DNA of 64,000 nt from Kurthia populi (GCF_042686175.1 NZ_JBHUOR010000008.1:1-64000); one strand, 5' to 3'; shown: positions 52,655 to 60,797, counted from the first letter of the stretch. Translations and numbers: made by a program. Notes: generated by a model from the letters alone, not told the origin.

Positions 52655-53512
52655 CGCATGATTCGCGATTAGGCGGTATTCATGCTGATGCATTAAATCA
52701 AGCGTATCATTCGTCCACATTGGAAGTAATAACTCATCCATGCTAGCGTCGATTGGTACCGCTGTATTAATACGTGCAAGTTGTAGCGACAATTGTAGCA
52801 TGTCTACGTTGTCGCTAATTTTTTGACGTTGACCCGGTTTTAATTTCGCAAGCGCAGCTAATACGCCGTCTACCGAGCCATATGTTTGGATTAACTGTAG
52901 CGCTGTTTTTGGACCAATGCCCTTCACACCCGGGTACCCATCGCTTGAATCCCCCATAAATGCTTTCACGTCTGCAAACTGCGCTGGCGAAATGCCATAC
53001 TCCTCTGTAAAACGCGCCAAATTATACGGATTATATTCCGTATAACCTTTTTTCGTTAATGCAATTGTTGTATTCGGATTCACTAATTGAAGTAAGTCTT
53101 TATCGCCACTAACAACCGTAATCTGCGCATCATTTTTCCATTTTTCGACGATGGAGCCGATTAAATCATCCGCTTCCTGTCCCTTCACACCGAAGTTCTT
53201 CCAACCAATCATCTCTGACACGTCACGCGCCATATCAAATTGTGGTAGCATCTGCTCTGGGGGTGCCGTACGATTCGCTTTATAGCCGTCAAATAAATCG
53301 TTACGGAATGTGTGTGAGCCCATGTCCCAGCACACGGCCATATGTGTCGGACGGACGATATTTTGCGCGCTTAATACATGACGCGCAAAGCCCTGTACAC
53401 CGTTCGTTGGTGTGCCGTCCTGTCGCGGGAAAAACTGACGCATTGGTGCCGTCGCATAAAATGAACGGAATAGTAGCGCCATACCGTCGATTAATAAAAT
53501 ATGTGGTTGCAT
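52637..53512 (-). CDS. ypcP: 5'-3' exonuclease, YpcP-like
   Basis: The protein has about 291 residues and corresponds to the stand-alone form of the DNA polymerase I 5'-3' exonuclease domain. Metal-binding motifs are LIDGMALLFRSFYA near residue 7, GQEADDLIG near 116, SGDKDLLQL near 138 and GDSSDGYPGVKGIGPKTA near 189. B. subtilis YpcP removes RNA primers together with DNA polymerase I. The start at 53512 is set by AAGGAG ten bases upstream; an ATG nine bases earlier is too close to the ribosome site. The 3' end overlaps the C39 gene tail to tail. Confidence 0.88.
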   Translation of the reverse strand: MQPHILLIDGMALLFRSFYATAPMRQFFPRQDGTPTNGVQGFARHVLSAQNIVRPTHMAVCWDMGSHTFRNDLFDGYKANRTAPPEQMLPQFDMARDVSEMIGWKNFGVKGQEADDLIGSIVEKWKNDAQITVVSGDKDLLQLVNPNTTIALTKKGYTEYNPYNLARFTEEYGISPAQFADVKAFMGDSSDGYPGVKGIGPKTALQLIQTYGSVDGVLAALAKLKPGQRQKISDNVDMLQLSLQLARINTAVPIDASMDELLLPMWTNDTLDLMHQHEYRLIANHALNIFK

Positions 53513-53565
53513 TTCTTTCATTCTCCTTTAAAAAAAGCCAAGGAAGCAAATCCCCGGCTCTCTCA

Positions 53566-54018
53566 TTAAATCACTCGAGCTACTTGAATCGTGGCTTGTA
53601 GCTCTAATTGTACATTACCACGAAGCGCTTTGCTAATCATGCAAGTCTCCTCTGCCTTCTCGGCAAAACGTTTCGCACGTTGTTGGTCGCGCTCCGACGC
53701 ATTTGGCATTAGCTCAATCGTCGGCTTATGAATAATCTTCTTATACGTGAAGACGCCATTTGTTACATCAACATAGCCCTCTGACTGAAGCGTTTGCGTA
53801 TTCGTCTCAATACCTGCGCGCTCTAGTAATGCAGCAAGCGTAATCATATAGCACGTCGCCGCAGCCCCTAATAGCATTTCATCTGGATTCGTCCCGATAC
53901 TCGGTCCGTCCATCTCCTTTGGAATCGATACCTGCGTCTGTAAATTCCCCGCCGCAATATCTCCGACCGCATTTCGACCACCTGGCCAGCATGCTTGTAA
54001 TGTAAATAAATGTTCCAT
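53566..54018 (-). CDS. OsmC/Ohr family peroxiredoxin-like protein
   Basis: The protein has about 150 residues with the OsmC pattern: NPDEMLLGAAATCYMI, with a cysteine near residue 57, and a second cysteine in EETCMISKALRGNV near 126. These cysteines reduce organic hydroperoxides in the family. It may belong to the YhfA-like rather than the Ohr branch, because the ATCYMI context differs from Ohr. The start at 54018 has GGAG eight bases upstream; an ATG six bases earlier lies too near. Confidence 0.82.
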   Translation of the reverse strand: MEHLFTLQACWPGGRNAVGDIAAGNLQTQVSIPKEMDGPSIGTNPDEMLLGAAATCYMITLAALLERAGIETNTQTLQSEGYVDVTNGVFTYKKIIHKPTIELMPNASERDQQRAKRFAEKAEETCMISKALRGNVQLELQATIQVARVI

Positions 54019-54030
54019 TGTCATCGCTCC

Positions 54031-54510
54031 CTAATTCGAAAATGGATAGTACTGCTCTAGATACGGATCAAATGCATAGCGATACACATTATCCTTTTTC
54101 TCAAGCGCAATCAAATACACTTCTTGTCCCTCGTACGTATCGATTTTATTGCTGTATTCACGGTCCTTCACAATTTTACCACCTTCTGTACGCGCAATTA
54201 AGTCCTGCGCGTCCTCGACATTCACCTTTGGAATATCGCGCTCAAATACGAATGGTGCCGCGACTAATGCGGCGTATGCAATGCCGATTAACCAGTGCTT
54301 CTTACGAATATTTTGTTTCTCAATTAATGCGTAATATGCGATAAAAAAGGCCACTAACCCAATCATGACGTAGTTTGGCATGTCCCCTAAGCTGTTGATG
54401 CCGTTATAGGGCTTTCCACGAAAATAAAAATAAATAACTTCGATAAACGCTAGCACAACAAACCCTAGGAGTAGCTTTTCTCGCTTTCCTAAATTTATAT
54501 CTCTTTTCAA
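54031..54510 (-). CDS. Membrane protein of unknown function
   Basis: The protein has about 159 residues: three hydrophobic helices in the first 95, then a soluble tail of 65 residues (VNVEDAQDLIARTEGGKIVKDREYS and a KKDNVYRYAFDP segment) that resembles a small extracytoplasmic domain. I do not recognise the family. Start TTG at 54510 is preferred because AGAGGTG lies six bases upstream; a GTG at 54528 is the alternative. It lies 12 bases upstream of the OsmC gene, so the two probably share a transcript. Confidence 0.65.
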   Translation of the reverse strand: MKRDINLGKREKLLLGFVVLAFIEVIYFYFRGKPYNGINSLGDMPNYVMIGLVAFFIAYYALIEKQNIRKKHWLIGIAYAALVAAPFVFERDIPKVNVEDAQDLIARTEGGKIVKDREYSNKIDTYEGQEVYLIALEKKDNVYRYAFDPYLEQYYPFSN

Positions 54511-54616
54511 AAAATTCACCTCTAACACCTATTTACATAAGAATCTATTCTATCATATTCTTTTCTTCAGACTTACATCATGTATTACGAAAGAAATCAT
54601 CAAAAGGTTTCATGAC

Positions 54617-54643
54617 GAAAAAAGAGCCGCGAAAAGCGACTCC
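54617..54643 (-). terminator. Intrinsic terminator of the small coiled-coil gene
   Basis: On the minus strand GAGTCGC pairs with GCGGCTC around a five-base loop, then TTTTTT. Confidence 0.8.
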
Positions 54644-54654
54644 TCATCGATCAT

Positions 54655-54855
54655 CTATAATGCCTCAAGCATCTCTTTTAATTCCGTAATTTGTTCCTTC
54701 GTTAATGAAATTAACTCCGTTGTTACGTCATTTAATTCGCCAGCTTGTAGCTCCTTTAATGTTGCCTCTGCATCTTCAAGCATTAGCTCGATGTCTTCAC
54801 GTTTTAAAATCGCCATGGTGTTGCTGCTACTAAAAACATATACAAAAGTATACAT
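54655..54855 (-). CDS. Small acidic coiled-coil protein of unknown function
   Basis: The frame encodes 66 residues; the last 53 (from MAILKRED) form a charged helical protein rich in Glu and Leu. I do not recognise the family. The start is uncertain. The ATG at 54855 has AGGA nine bases upstream but that site lies next to the right end of the TnpB element. The ATG at 54816, which looks like the natural N-terminus, has no ribosome site. The element may have displaced the original upstream sequence. A terminator follows. Confidence 0.55.
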   Translation of the reverse strand: MYTFVYVFSSSNTMAILKREDIELMLEDAEATLKELQAGELNDVTTELISLTKEQITELKEMLEAL

Positions 54856-54879
54856 CTAGCTTTTTCCTGCTTCTCAGAA

Positions 54880-56266
54880 TGCGTTCTCGGCACGTACCCC
54901 CTACTAACGTTTGTATCACTCTCCACAGGCTTCAATTCCGATGTAGCCCACCGTATTATATTCATTTAAACGGACACTAACAACTCATATTCTGTAGCTT
55001 GTTTTAAATTGATTGCAGCGTTTAAATCTCGGTCTAACACTGCATGACAGTTTACACATTCATAAACCCTATCTTTCAGTGTTAAATCTACTTTTTTATG
55101 CCCACAACAGCTACATAACTTAGAACTAGGATAAAAACGATGCACAAGGCGTAATTCAATTCCATACGCTTCACATTTCATCTGTAATTTTGTTCTAAAA
55201 TGGAAGAAACCTTGTTTTGCAATCGCTTTTGATAAGTGCCTGTTTTTCATCATACCTCGAACATTTAACTCTTCTAATGTAATGAATGCTGGTTTGGTTT
55301 TTACCAATACACTCACAATGTTCTTATGATAATTTTCTCGAATATTTGCTAGACGCTGATGTAACTTTTGTACTCGACAGATTTGTTTTTGTCGATTGTT
55401 AAAGTAGCAGTTTTCACCTGCCTTTTTATATTTATTTTGTTCATAACTTCTGCTCAATTTCCGTTGAGCTTGTTTTAGCCGTTTTTCAAGTTTTCTTATT
55501 TTATCTGTTTTATTGATATTTTCATAAACCTTACCGTTGCTCATAATGGCAAAATCTTTGATTCCTAAATCAATACCGATACCTTCTGATTCAGGTGTTT
55601 GCTTATCACATTCAGGAACTTCACATAAGACCGAGATATAGAATCTGTCTGCTTTTTGTGATACTGTTCCACTTTTAATGATTGCATTTTGCGGTAAGTA
55701 ACGAAACTCTTTTAGTGTTACCCACCCAATTGTAGGAATCTTAATTTGGTGGCGCTTTACTTTAAAATCGGTCTGATTATTCTTAGGAAAATAAGCTTTT
55801 ACATCTTGTCTTGCTTTTTTTTTAAAACGAGGATGGTTACTTAATCCTTTAAAGAAGTTTTTATAGGCACGTTCAGCGTTCATAATCGCTTGCTTAACCG
55901 CCTTGCTTGATACCGTTTTAATCCACAAGTCTTGTTGGTTCTGTTTCGTGTGAACGTTGTTTAACCACTTAGAAAAATCGTAACCACTCATGAACTTTCT
56001 GTCTTCCTCATAATTCACACGATTCGTTGCAATGTACATGTTGTAGACATAGCGACAAACACCAAAGGTTCTGATGAGTTTTTCACGTTGTGCTTTAGTT
56101 GGTTTAATCTCTAATTTGTATACACGTTTCACAACTTATCATCCTTTTGTATTTTTTGTTTGTACGTGCGTAAGCCATAAACACCTATTGATGCTTTTAT
56201 CCACATTTGTTAATGTTTTTGTTTACTGTTCAATCGCTCCTTTAAAGGTAATGTACATAGTGTACC
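54880..56266 (-). mobile_element. IS200/IS605-type element carrying only tnpB
   Basis: The element holds one tnpB and no tnpA, so it cannot move without a transposase elsewhere. Downstream of tnpB, about 54880-54965, lies a short non-coding right end with GTGCCGAGAACGCATTCTGA-like sequence, where the guide (omega) RNA 3' part is expected. Upstream, a GTACA-CTA-TGTAC palindrome at about 56240-56262 may mark the left end. Exact borders are not defined by the sequence alone. It is inserted between the small coiled-coil gene and the AlkD-like gene. Confidence 0.65.
54966..56132 (-). CDS. tnpB: TnpB RNA-guided nuclease of an IS200/IS605-type element
   Basis: The 388-residue protein has an intact RuvC-like active site: D188 in GIGIDLGIKDFAI, E287 in FITLEELNVRG and D369 in DRDLNAAINL. 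A zinc ribbon uses C340/C343 and C359/C362. TnpB proteins are omega-RNA-guided DNA nucleases and ancestors of Cas12. All catalytic residues are present and the frame is complete, so it may be functional even without TnpA. It starts at GTG with AAAGGATGAT upstream. Confidence 0.92.
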   Translation of the reverse strand: MKRVYKLEIKPTKAQREKLIRTFGVCRYVYNMYIATNRVNYEEDRKFMSGYDFSKWLNNVHTKQNQQDLWIKTVSSKAVKQAIMNAERAYKNFFKGLSNHPRFKKKARQDVKAYFPKNNQTDFKVKRHQIKIPTIGWVTLKEFRYLPQNAIIKSGTVSQKADRFYISVLCEVPECDKQTPESEGIGIDLGIKDFAIMSNGKVYENINKTDKIRKLEKRLKQAQRKLSRSYEQNKYKKAGENCYFNNRQKQICRVQKLHQRLANIRENYHKNIVSVLVKTKPAFITLEELNVRGMMKNRHLSKAIAKQGFFHFRTKLQMKCEAYGIELRLVHRFYPSSKLCSCCGHKKVDLTLKDRVYECVNCHAVLDRDLNAAINLKQATEYELLVSV

Positions 56267-56270
56267 ATAT

Positions 56271-56978
56271 TTAACAGCGCACATGCTTTCGTTTGAATCC
56301 AATGCGCCCTTTTTCTACTTCTTTTTCAATCGCACTAAGCGGCTCTAAAAATGTGCTTTTCTTGCCGTCTTTTTTTAGCTCGACCGACCCGACCTCTTTT
56401 GCGACCGCTAGTGCCTTTTCATGCAGTGGCTTATACGAAATGCCGACCGTCTTAATGAAGTTATTCATCGCAGACCTCGCCTGATTCGGTGCCTCATGAA
56501 TCGTTTCCTTCGCAACATCTAATAGCACAGAAATCTTCGCCGCATCAAATGTCTCGTCCTTACGATTACCGAGCATCCAGCAATAGCAGCTCCACCCCGC
56601 AGACATACGCAGCGCATCCTCACTATGAATCCAGCGATTGGCCACCTCTTCTGCAATATCCGCCTCAGCCAACGTTACCGCTACGACATAGTCCGCCAGC
56701 ATATTAAAATACGCGCCGTCCATCCAGCGCTCATAATCGGCGGCTGTCATATTATTTGGCTCTGCAATCATGCCCGCAAAATACATCGCATCGTAATTTT
56801 TCGTATCATATAACTCGTCTGCAAGTGTTTGATTGAGCCCCGTCTTTTTTAAAATCGGCTTCATCTTGCCCGTTGCGGTACCAAAAAGCGGCTCACGTGC
56901 ACCACTTGCTAGATAGGATTTTTTCGTACGCTCCGTCCCTAATGCTTCTAACTCTGCTAATACGTCTACTGCATTCAT
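56271..56978 (-). CDS. DNA alkylation repair (AlkD-like) protein
   Basis: The 235-residue helical protein fits the AlkD-like HEAT-repeat DNA glycosylase family. Characteristic stretches are MDGAYFNMLADYVV near residue 99 and WIHSEDALRMSAGWSCYCWML near 127. AlkD-type enzymes remove alkylated bases without flipping them. The start at 56978 has AAGGATG seven bases upstream; a longer frame from 57056 adds a hydrophobic stretch without a ribosome site. The stop codon lies four bases from the presumed left end of the TnpB element. Confidence 0.75.
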   Translation of the reverse strand: MNAVDVLAELEALGTERTKKSYLASGAREPLFGTATGKMKPILKKTGLNQTLADELYDTKNYDAMYFAGMIAEPNNMTAADYERWMDGAYFNMLADYVVAVTLAEADIAEEVANRWIHSEDALRMSAGWSCYCWMLGNRKDETFDAAKISVLLDVAKETIHEAPNQARSAMNNFIKTVGISYKPLHEKALAVAKEVGSVELKKDGKKSTFLEPLSAIEKEVEKGRIGFKRKHVRC

Positions 56979-57056
56979 GTCAGCACATCCTTCTTTAGTC
57001 GATACATTCATTATGAAGGCTATGAAAAAATGACGCAACAAACACTCAGAAATCAC

Positions 57057-57770
57057 CCATCACCTCAGAAAGCGCCTTTTCGATACGACATATCTTTAAA
57101 TATGTGTCAGCTGCATGTGAATAGGGCTAGAAAAAGGCTAATCATCTGATGTCACGATGAATTTTCGCAAATAACTACAAAAGTCGTGGCGATAGTTATC
57201 AAAGCTTTTCCTATTCATTCGCCAAAATTAGCACAAAAACACCCCGTAGACACCCGAAATCGACCCATTTTGATGCATTTCGGGGCCCCCGAATGCTTAT
57301 TTCAATTGAAAACGTCAAAAAATTCCGGCTGGCTGTCGTTTTTTAAATAAATGACAGCAAGCTGCGCTGATCACGCCATAAACGCGTCAAAATCACCCCT
57401 CGGGGAAGCCGAAACGACCCTTTTTAGGCAATTTCCGGCTAAAATCATCCTTTTTCACAGCTCATTTTTAGTAAGTATTTACGCTATGACGCGTAAATAA
57501 ATTTTTTCCTTGACCGATGATGCACGATAATTAGGAAATCTTCTTTTTTTCATATGTAAATAGCCGTGCTTTGACACTTATTTATAATTATGTTGTAGCC
57601 AAAACACGCTCCTTGGGCTTTTCGTTAAATGCTAATCAATCATTTTATATGAAAAATCTCCTCGGCGCCATCGTTTTGAAATTTAAAACTGTGCAACTAC
57701 TCGCTAGAAATGATACTATTTAGGATGTGAAAAATTTTATCGAGTACTATAGATACAAGGAGCATACGCA
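57057..57770. other. Long non-coding stretch with a 50-nt direct repeat and hairpins
   Basis: No coding frame is supported in this 714-nt interval. An imperfect direct repeat lies at 57231-57280 and 57383-57432; both copies share CACCCC, CCGAAA, CGACCC and a T-run. Hairpins include CCCGAAAT / ATTTCGGG (57253-57284) and GGCTGTC / GACAGC (57331-57359). A terminator-like hairpin follows at 57474-57512. The GC content of the repeats is higher than the surroundings. A structured RNA on either strand is possible. Confidence 0.5.
57474..57512 (+). terminator. Orphan intrinsic terminator-like hairpin upstream of dus
   Basis: TATTTACGC pairs with GCGTAAATA and is followed by TTTTTT. No gene on the plus strand ends here, which suggests an untranslated transcript in the preceding 300 bases or a leader attenuator. 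Confidence 0.6.
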
Positions 57771-58757
57771 ATGAATAATCAAGATAACTTTTGGCAAGAA
57801 CTACCGAAGCCATTTTTTATATTAGCACCAATGGAAGATGTAACGGACGTTGTGTTCCGTCACGTCGTAAGTGAAGCTGGACGTCCTGATGTCTTCTTCA
57901 CTGAATTTACAAATACAGAGAGCTTCTGCCACCCTGAAGGCATTTACAGCGTGCGCGGTCGCCTAACATTTACGGAAGACGAGCAACCACTTGTGGCACA
58001 CATTTGGGGCAACAAGCCCGAAATGTTTAAAGAAATGGCAATCGGCATGAAAGAAATGGGCTTCCGTGGCGTCGATATCAACATGGGCTGCCCTGTTGCG
58101 AACGTAGCTTCACGCGGTAAAGGCTCTGGCCTAATCAACCACCCAGAAAATGCTGCTGAAATCATTCAAGCCGCAAAAGAAGGCGGATTACCAATCAGCG
58201 TCAAAACACGCTTAGGCTACACAGACGTGAATGAATGGCGCGAATGGTTAACACATATTTTAAAACAAGATATCGCAAACCTAACCATCCACCTACGCAC
58301 ACGTAAAGAAATGAGTAAAGTCGATGCCCACTGGGAATTGATTCCTGAAATCAAACAACTACGTGATGAAATCGCACCAAACACATTACTAACAATTAAC
58401 GGCGACATTCCAAACCGCCAAGTCGGCCAAGAACTAGCGGACAAATACGGCATCGACGGCGTTATGATCGGCCGCGGTATCTTCACAAACCCCTTCGCCT
58501 TCTCAGAAGACCCACGCGAACGCAGCGTTGAAGAATACCTAAACCTACTATTATTACAATTAGAGCTATACGAAAAATATGCAGACGAAACAAAACGCCC
58601 ATACAACCACCTACACCGCTTCTTTAAAATCTATGTACGTGGCTTCGGCGGCGCAGCAGAATTACGCAATGCTCTCATGAACACAAAATCTGTGGAAGAA
58701 TCACGCGGTATGGTCAATGACGTACTTGCGAAGTTGAAAGCAGAAGAAGTGAAATAG
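57771..58757 (+). CDS. tRNA-dihydrouridine synthase
   Basis: The 328-residue FMN enzyme reduces uridine in tRNA. It shows LAPMEDVTDVVFRHV at residues 18-32, the catalytic Cys in VDINMGCPVANV near 106, the GGLPISVKTRLG strand near 139 and GVMIGRGIF near 227. Length is normal for bacterial Dus. Codons favour C-ending forms and CTA for leucine more than adjacent genes. It has an AAGGAG site 11 bases upstream and its own terminator. Confidence 0.9.
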   Translation: MNNQDNFWQELPKPFFILAPMEDVTDVVFRHVVSEAGRPDVFFTEFTNTESFCHPEGIYSVRGRLTFTEDEQPLVAHIWGNKPEMFKEMAIGMKEMGFRGVDINMGCPVANVASRGKGSGLINHPENAAEIIQAAKEGGLPISVKTRLGYTDVNEWREWLTHILKQDIANLTIHLRTRKEMSKVDAHWELIPEIKQLRDEIAPNTLLTINGDIPNRQVGQELADKYGIDGVMIGRGIFTNPFAFSEDPRERSVEEYLNLLLLQLELYEKYADETKRPYNHLHRFFKIYVRGFGGAAELRNALMNTKSVEESRGMVNDVLAKLKAEEVK

Positions 58758-58765
58758 AGAGATAG

Positions 58766-58796
58766 AGCTTCCTTTTCTAGGAAGCTTTTTCTTTTG
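58766..58796 (+). terminator. Intrinsic terminator of dus
   Basis: GAGCTTCCT pairs with AGGAAGCTT around a four-base loop, followed by TTTTCTTTT. Confidence 0.85.
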
Positions 58797-58876
58797 CATC
58801 ATCAAAATCTTTTTACTTATTATATTTCCTTTTTTATACATTAGTTATATACTACTAAATAGAAAGGAGTAATTTT

Positions 58877-59599
58877 ATGTTAGCTGAAATTCATGGGAAA
58901 ATTAGTCGACAAGGGCGTAATTTAAGTGACCGCTTAGAAGACAATTTAACTGGTAATGTCTTCGGTGCTCTCCGCTATTTGCCCTTTAGTAAAGGATTAG
59001 GTCATATTTTGAAACAAACGCTAAAATCAAACGCAGCACTCCTCGAAAATTTAGAGGATGACTGGGCTCCTTATATTCGTTTCTGGCCCTATCATGCCGA
59101 AGGAGAAATTGATATTTTAATTCATTTCCCTGCATGTATCATTGGCATTGAAGTGAAGCTTTTTAGTGGATTAAGCTCGGTGGACGAATCTACTGATGCT
59201 GAAATAAGTTGTAATCAATTATCTCGTGAGGCACGAATTCTACATTCATTAGCACCTGAAAAAGAAAAGCTATTGATTTTCCTTGCCCCGGACTCCTTAT
59301 GCAAAAATGTAGATGCACCTATTTTATCCACTGTAGCATTTGAAAAAATAAGTTGGGAGGACTTCCTTCAAGCCACACAAACAATACAAGCTGAAAATCC
59401 TTATATGACAACACTTCTTACAGATATTACACAACTTTTAATACGCAAAGGTTTTGAGCGCTTTAAAACGATGAAGATAGCTACACCTATCGTTCATGCG
59501 TCAGATTATTTTTCATTCAAAAATCCAAGCGTACATTTTAGAATTCAAACAACGCCTATTGAAAAGGAGTATTTTTATGACTTCAACAAATATTTATAA
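58877..59599 (+). CDS. PD-(D/E)XK nuclease superfamily protein, first gene of a two-gene cassette
   Basis: The 240-residue protein has an N-terminal helix with SDRLEDNLTGNVFGALRYLP (Glu21), common in restriction-type nucleases. The core is GEIDILIHFP-CIIGIEVKLF: D79 and E92-V-K94 form the D-(X)n-EXK site. It is therefore a predicted metal-dependent DNA nuclease, but I do not recognise the subfamily. No signal peptide or helicase is attached. The next gene starts inside its last 23 bases, so the two are translationally coupled. It has an AAGGAG site and its own upstream gap. Confidence 0.7.
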   Translation: MLAEIHGKISRQGRNLSDRLEDNLTGNVFGALRYLPFSKGLGHILKQTLKSNAALLENLEDDWAPYIRFWPYHAEGEIDILIHFPACIIGIEVKLFSGLSSVDESTDAEISCNQLSREARILHSLAPEKEKLLIFLAPDSLCKNVDAPILSTVAFEKISWEDFLQATQTIQAENPYMTTLLTDITQLLIRKGFERFKTMKIATPIVHASDYFSFKNPSVHFRIQTTPIEKEYFYDFNKYL

Positions 59600-60167
59600 T
59601 GCATTTTACGTCGTTAAAAAAACGTATGATAACATCCATAAGTTAATGGAATATTGCGCTGCAAATGGGCAAACAGAAAGCCATTACGTACAAGCTGTTC
59701 CTAAATTTTTACGCTATAAATCAGATAATGATGTACAGGGCTGGTTTATTAAAAACTTCATTATGCTGTTCCAAGATGTTCAGGACCCAGAACTTGAAAA
59801 TGGGTGGCGTAACGGTTCTGTTTATATACTTGAAATCGAATTATATGATGAAGAATGCACAGACCTTCCCCTAGTGTACCTTTCAAAATATGATTATAAA
59901 GATATTGAAAACTGGTCAGCTGGTTGTAGTCCAACAAACCATTGGCGTTTTTCAGATCCACGCCACAATCATGATGCCCTACATATAAAAGAAAAAGATG
60001 ACTATTTGTACGCTACCGCGAAAAACATGGAAACATGTGACCAAAGTTACTGGGGACTGCGCACGATTAGAAGCACCCATTTTTCATTACTAGACCTTGC
60101 AAGTAATAATGCAATCGAGAAAGTATTTGGTGGATTTGAAAAACTGGACAAAAAAGAAGCATTATAA
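59577..60167 (+). CDS. Unknown partner protein of the PD-(D/E)XK nuclease cassette
   Basis: The 196-residue protein is soluble and rich in aromatic and acidic residues, with stretches such as GWFIKNFIMLFQDVQDPELE near residue 54 and NWSAGCSPTNHWRFSDPRHN near 112. I recognise no domain. The start at 59577 is set by AAGGAG seven bases upstream, within the end of the nuclease gene; the open frame extends further back in the nuclease region but without a site. Overlap with the nuclease gene suggests that the two act together, for example as toxin and inhibitor or as subunits; that is inference. Confidence 0.7.
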   Translation: MTSTNIYNAFYVVKKTYDNIHKLMEYCAANGQTESHYVQAVPKFLRYKSDNDVQGWFIKNFIMLFQDVQDPELENGWRNGSVYILEIELYDEECTDLPLVYLSKYDYKDIENWSAGCSPTNHWRFSDPRHNHDALHIKEKDDYLYATAKNMETCDQSYWGLRTIRSTHFSLLDLASNNAIEKVFGGFEKLDKKEAL

Positions 60168-60170
60168 AAT

Positions 60171-60207
60171 AAAACCCCTGTAGGAGATGAATTCCTACAG
60201 GGGTTTA
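60171..60207 (+). terminator. Intrinsic terminator of the nuclease cassette
   Basis: AAACCCCTGTAGGA pairs with TTCCTACAGGGGTTT around a short loop. The flanking A run on the left and TTT on the right could stop transcription from both sides. Confidence 0.85.
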
Positions 60208-60279
60208 GATTGAAAAAGCGCCAAAACCCTTTTATATCAAGGATTTTGACACTCTATGAAACCGTATGATTTCGTCTTA

Positions 60280-60632
60280 TGGAGACGGCGGGAGTCGAAC
60301 CCGCGTCCAGAAACTCCAGTACTTAAGCCACTACGTGTGTAGTCTATCTACTTACGTTTCGCACTGCATTATGCCGACAGACAGGCGTCTTGAGCGCTAA
60401 CCTACTAATCTCTTCTTACAGACTCAGGTTGCACCTGTAAGCGTATCCCACTAAAGTTGGGCCTCAGTCACTACTACATGGGCGATAGAGCGGTGAGGCA
60501 GTTGCAGAACTAGGCTGCAGCTAATTGATTGTTTGTTTTGCCAGTTATTATATAACTTCCGTTGGTAACGAAGCCGAGGCCTCCGACACGCGACTTAAGC
60601 CCAGACATCCCTGTCGAATCCGTAACGTCCCC
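60280..60632 (-). ncRNA. ssrA: Transfer-messenger RNA (tmRNA)
   Basis: On the minus strand the 5' end GGGGACGTTACGGATTCGAC pairs with the 3' end GTCTCC and a T-arm GGTTCGACTCCCGCC-like sequence, forming the tRNA-like domain; CCA is not encoded. The resume frame lies at 60510-60542 and encodes GKTNNQLAAA then a stop, so the full degradation tag is probably AGKTNNQLAAA with the first Ala from the charged tmRNA. It rescues stalled ribosomes with SmpB, encoded 1.1 kb upstream in the same direction. The 353-nt length is normal. Confidence 0.95.
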
Positions 60633-60746
60633 CTATTCACTATGACAAAGAGCATGGAGCCACATGAGCTCGTACTAGCTGTCTGAATTGGGTAAGTTCG
60701 GAAATCGCGCGGTGGCGATAAACGAGACTGGCTTAAATCTAGTACT

Positions 60747-60775
60747 ATTATAGCGCAATACTGTGGACGTCGCAA
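60747..60775 (-). promoter_or_regulatory. Strong promoter upstream of ssrA
   Basis: On the minus strand TTGCGA (60770-60775), a 17-nt spacer and a perfect TATAAT (60747-60752) are present. Transcription would begin near 60740, giving about 108 nt of 5' leader to be removed before mature tmRNA. Confidence 0.65.
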
Positions 60776-60797
60776 CTAAAAGACCTGGACATAAGAC

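Noticed and set aside
57057..57770. Decayed protein-coding gene
   Set aside because: No frame gives recognisable protein fragments and the content is dominated by hairpins and a direct repeat.
60208..60300. Attachment-site duplication of the ssrA 3' end next to the nuclease cassette
   Set aside because: I looked for a second copy of GGAGACGGCGGGAG-like sequence between dus and ssrA and saw none; no integrase is present.
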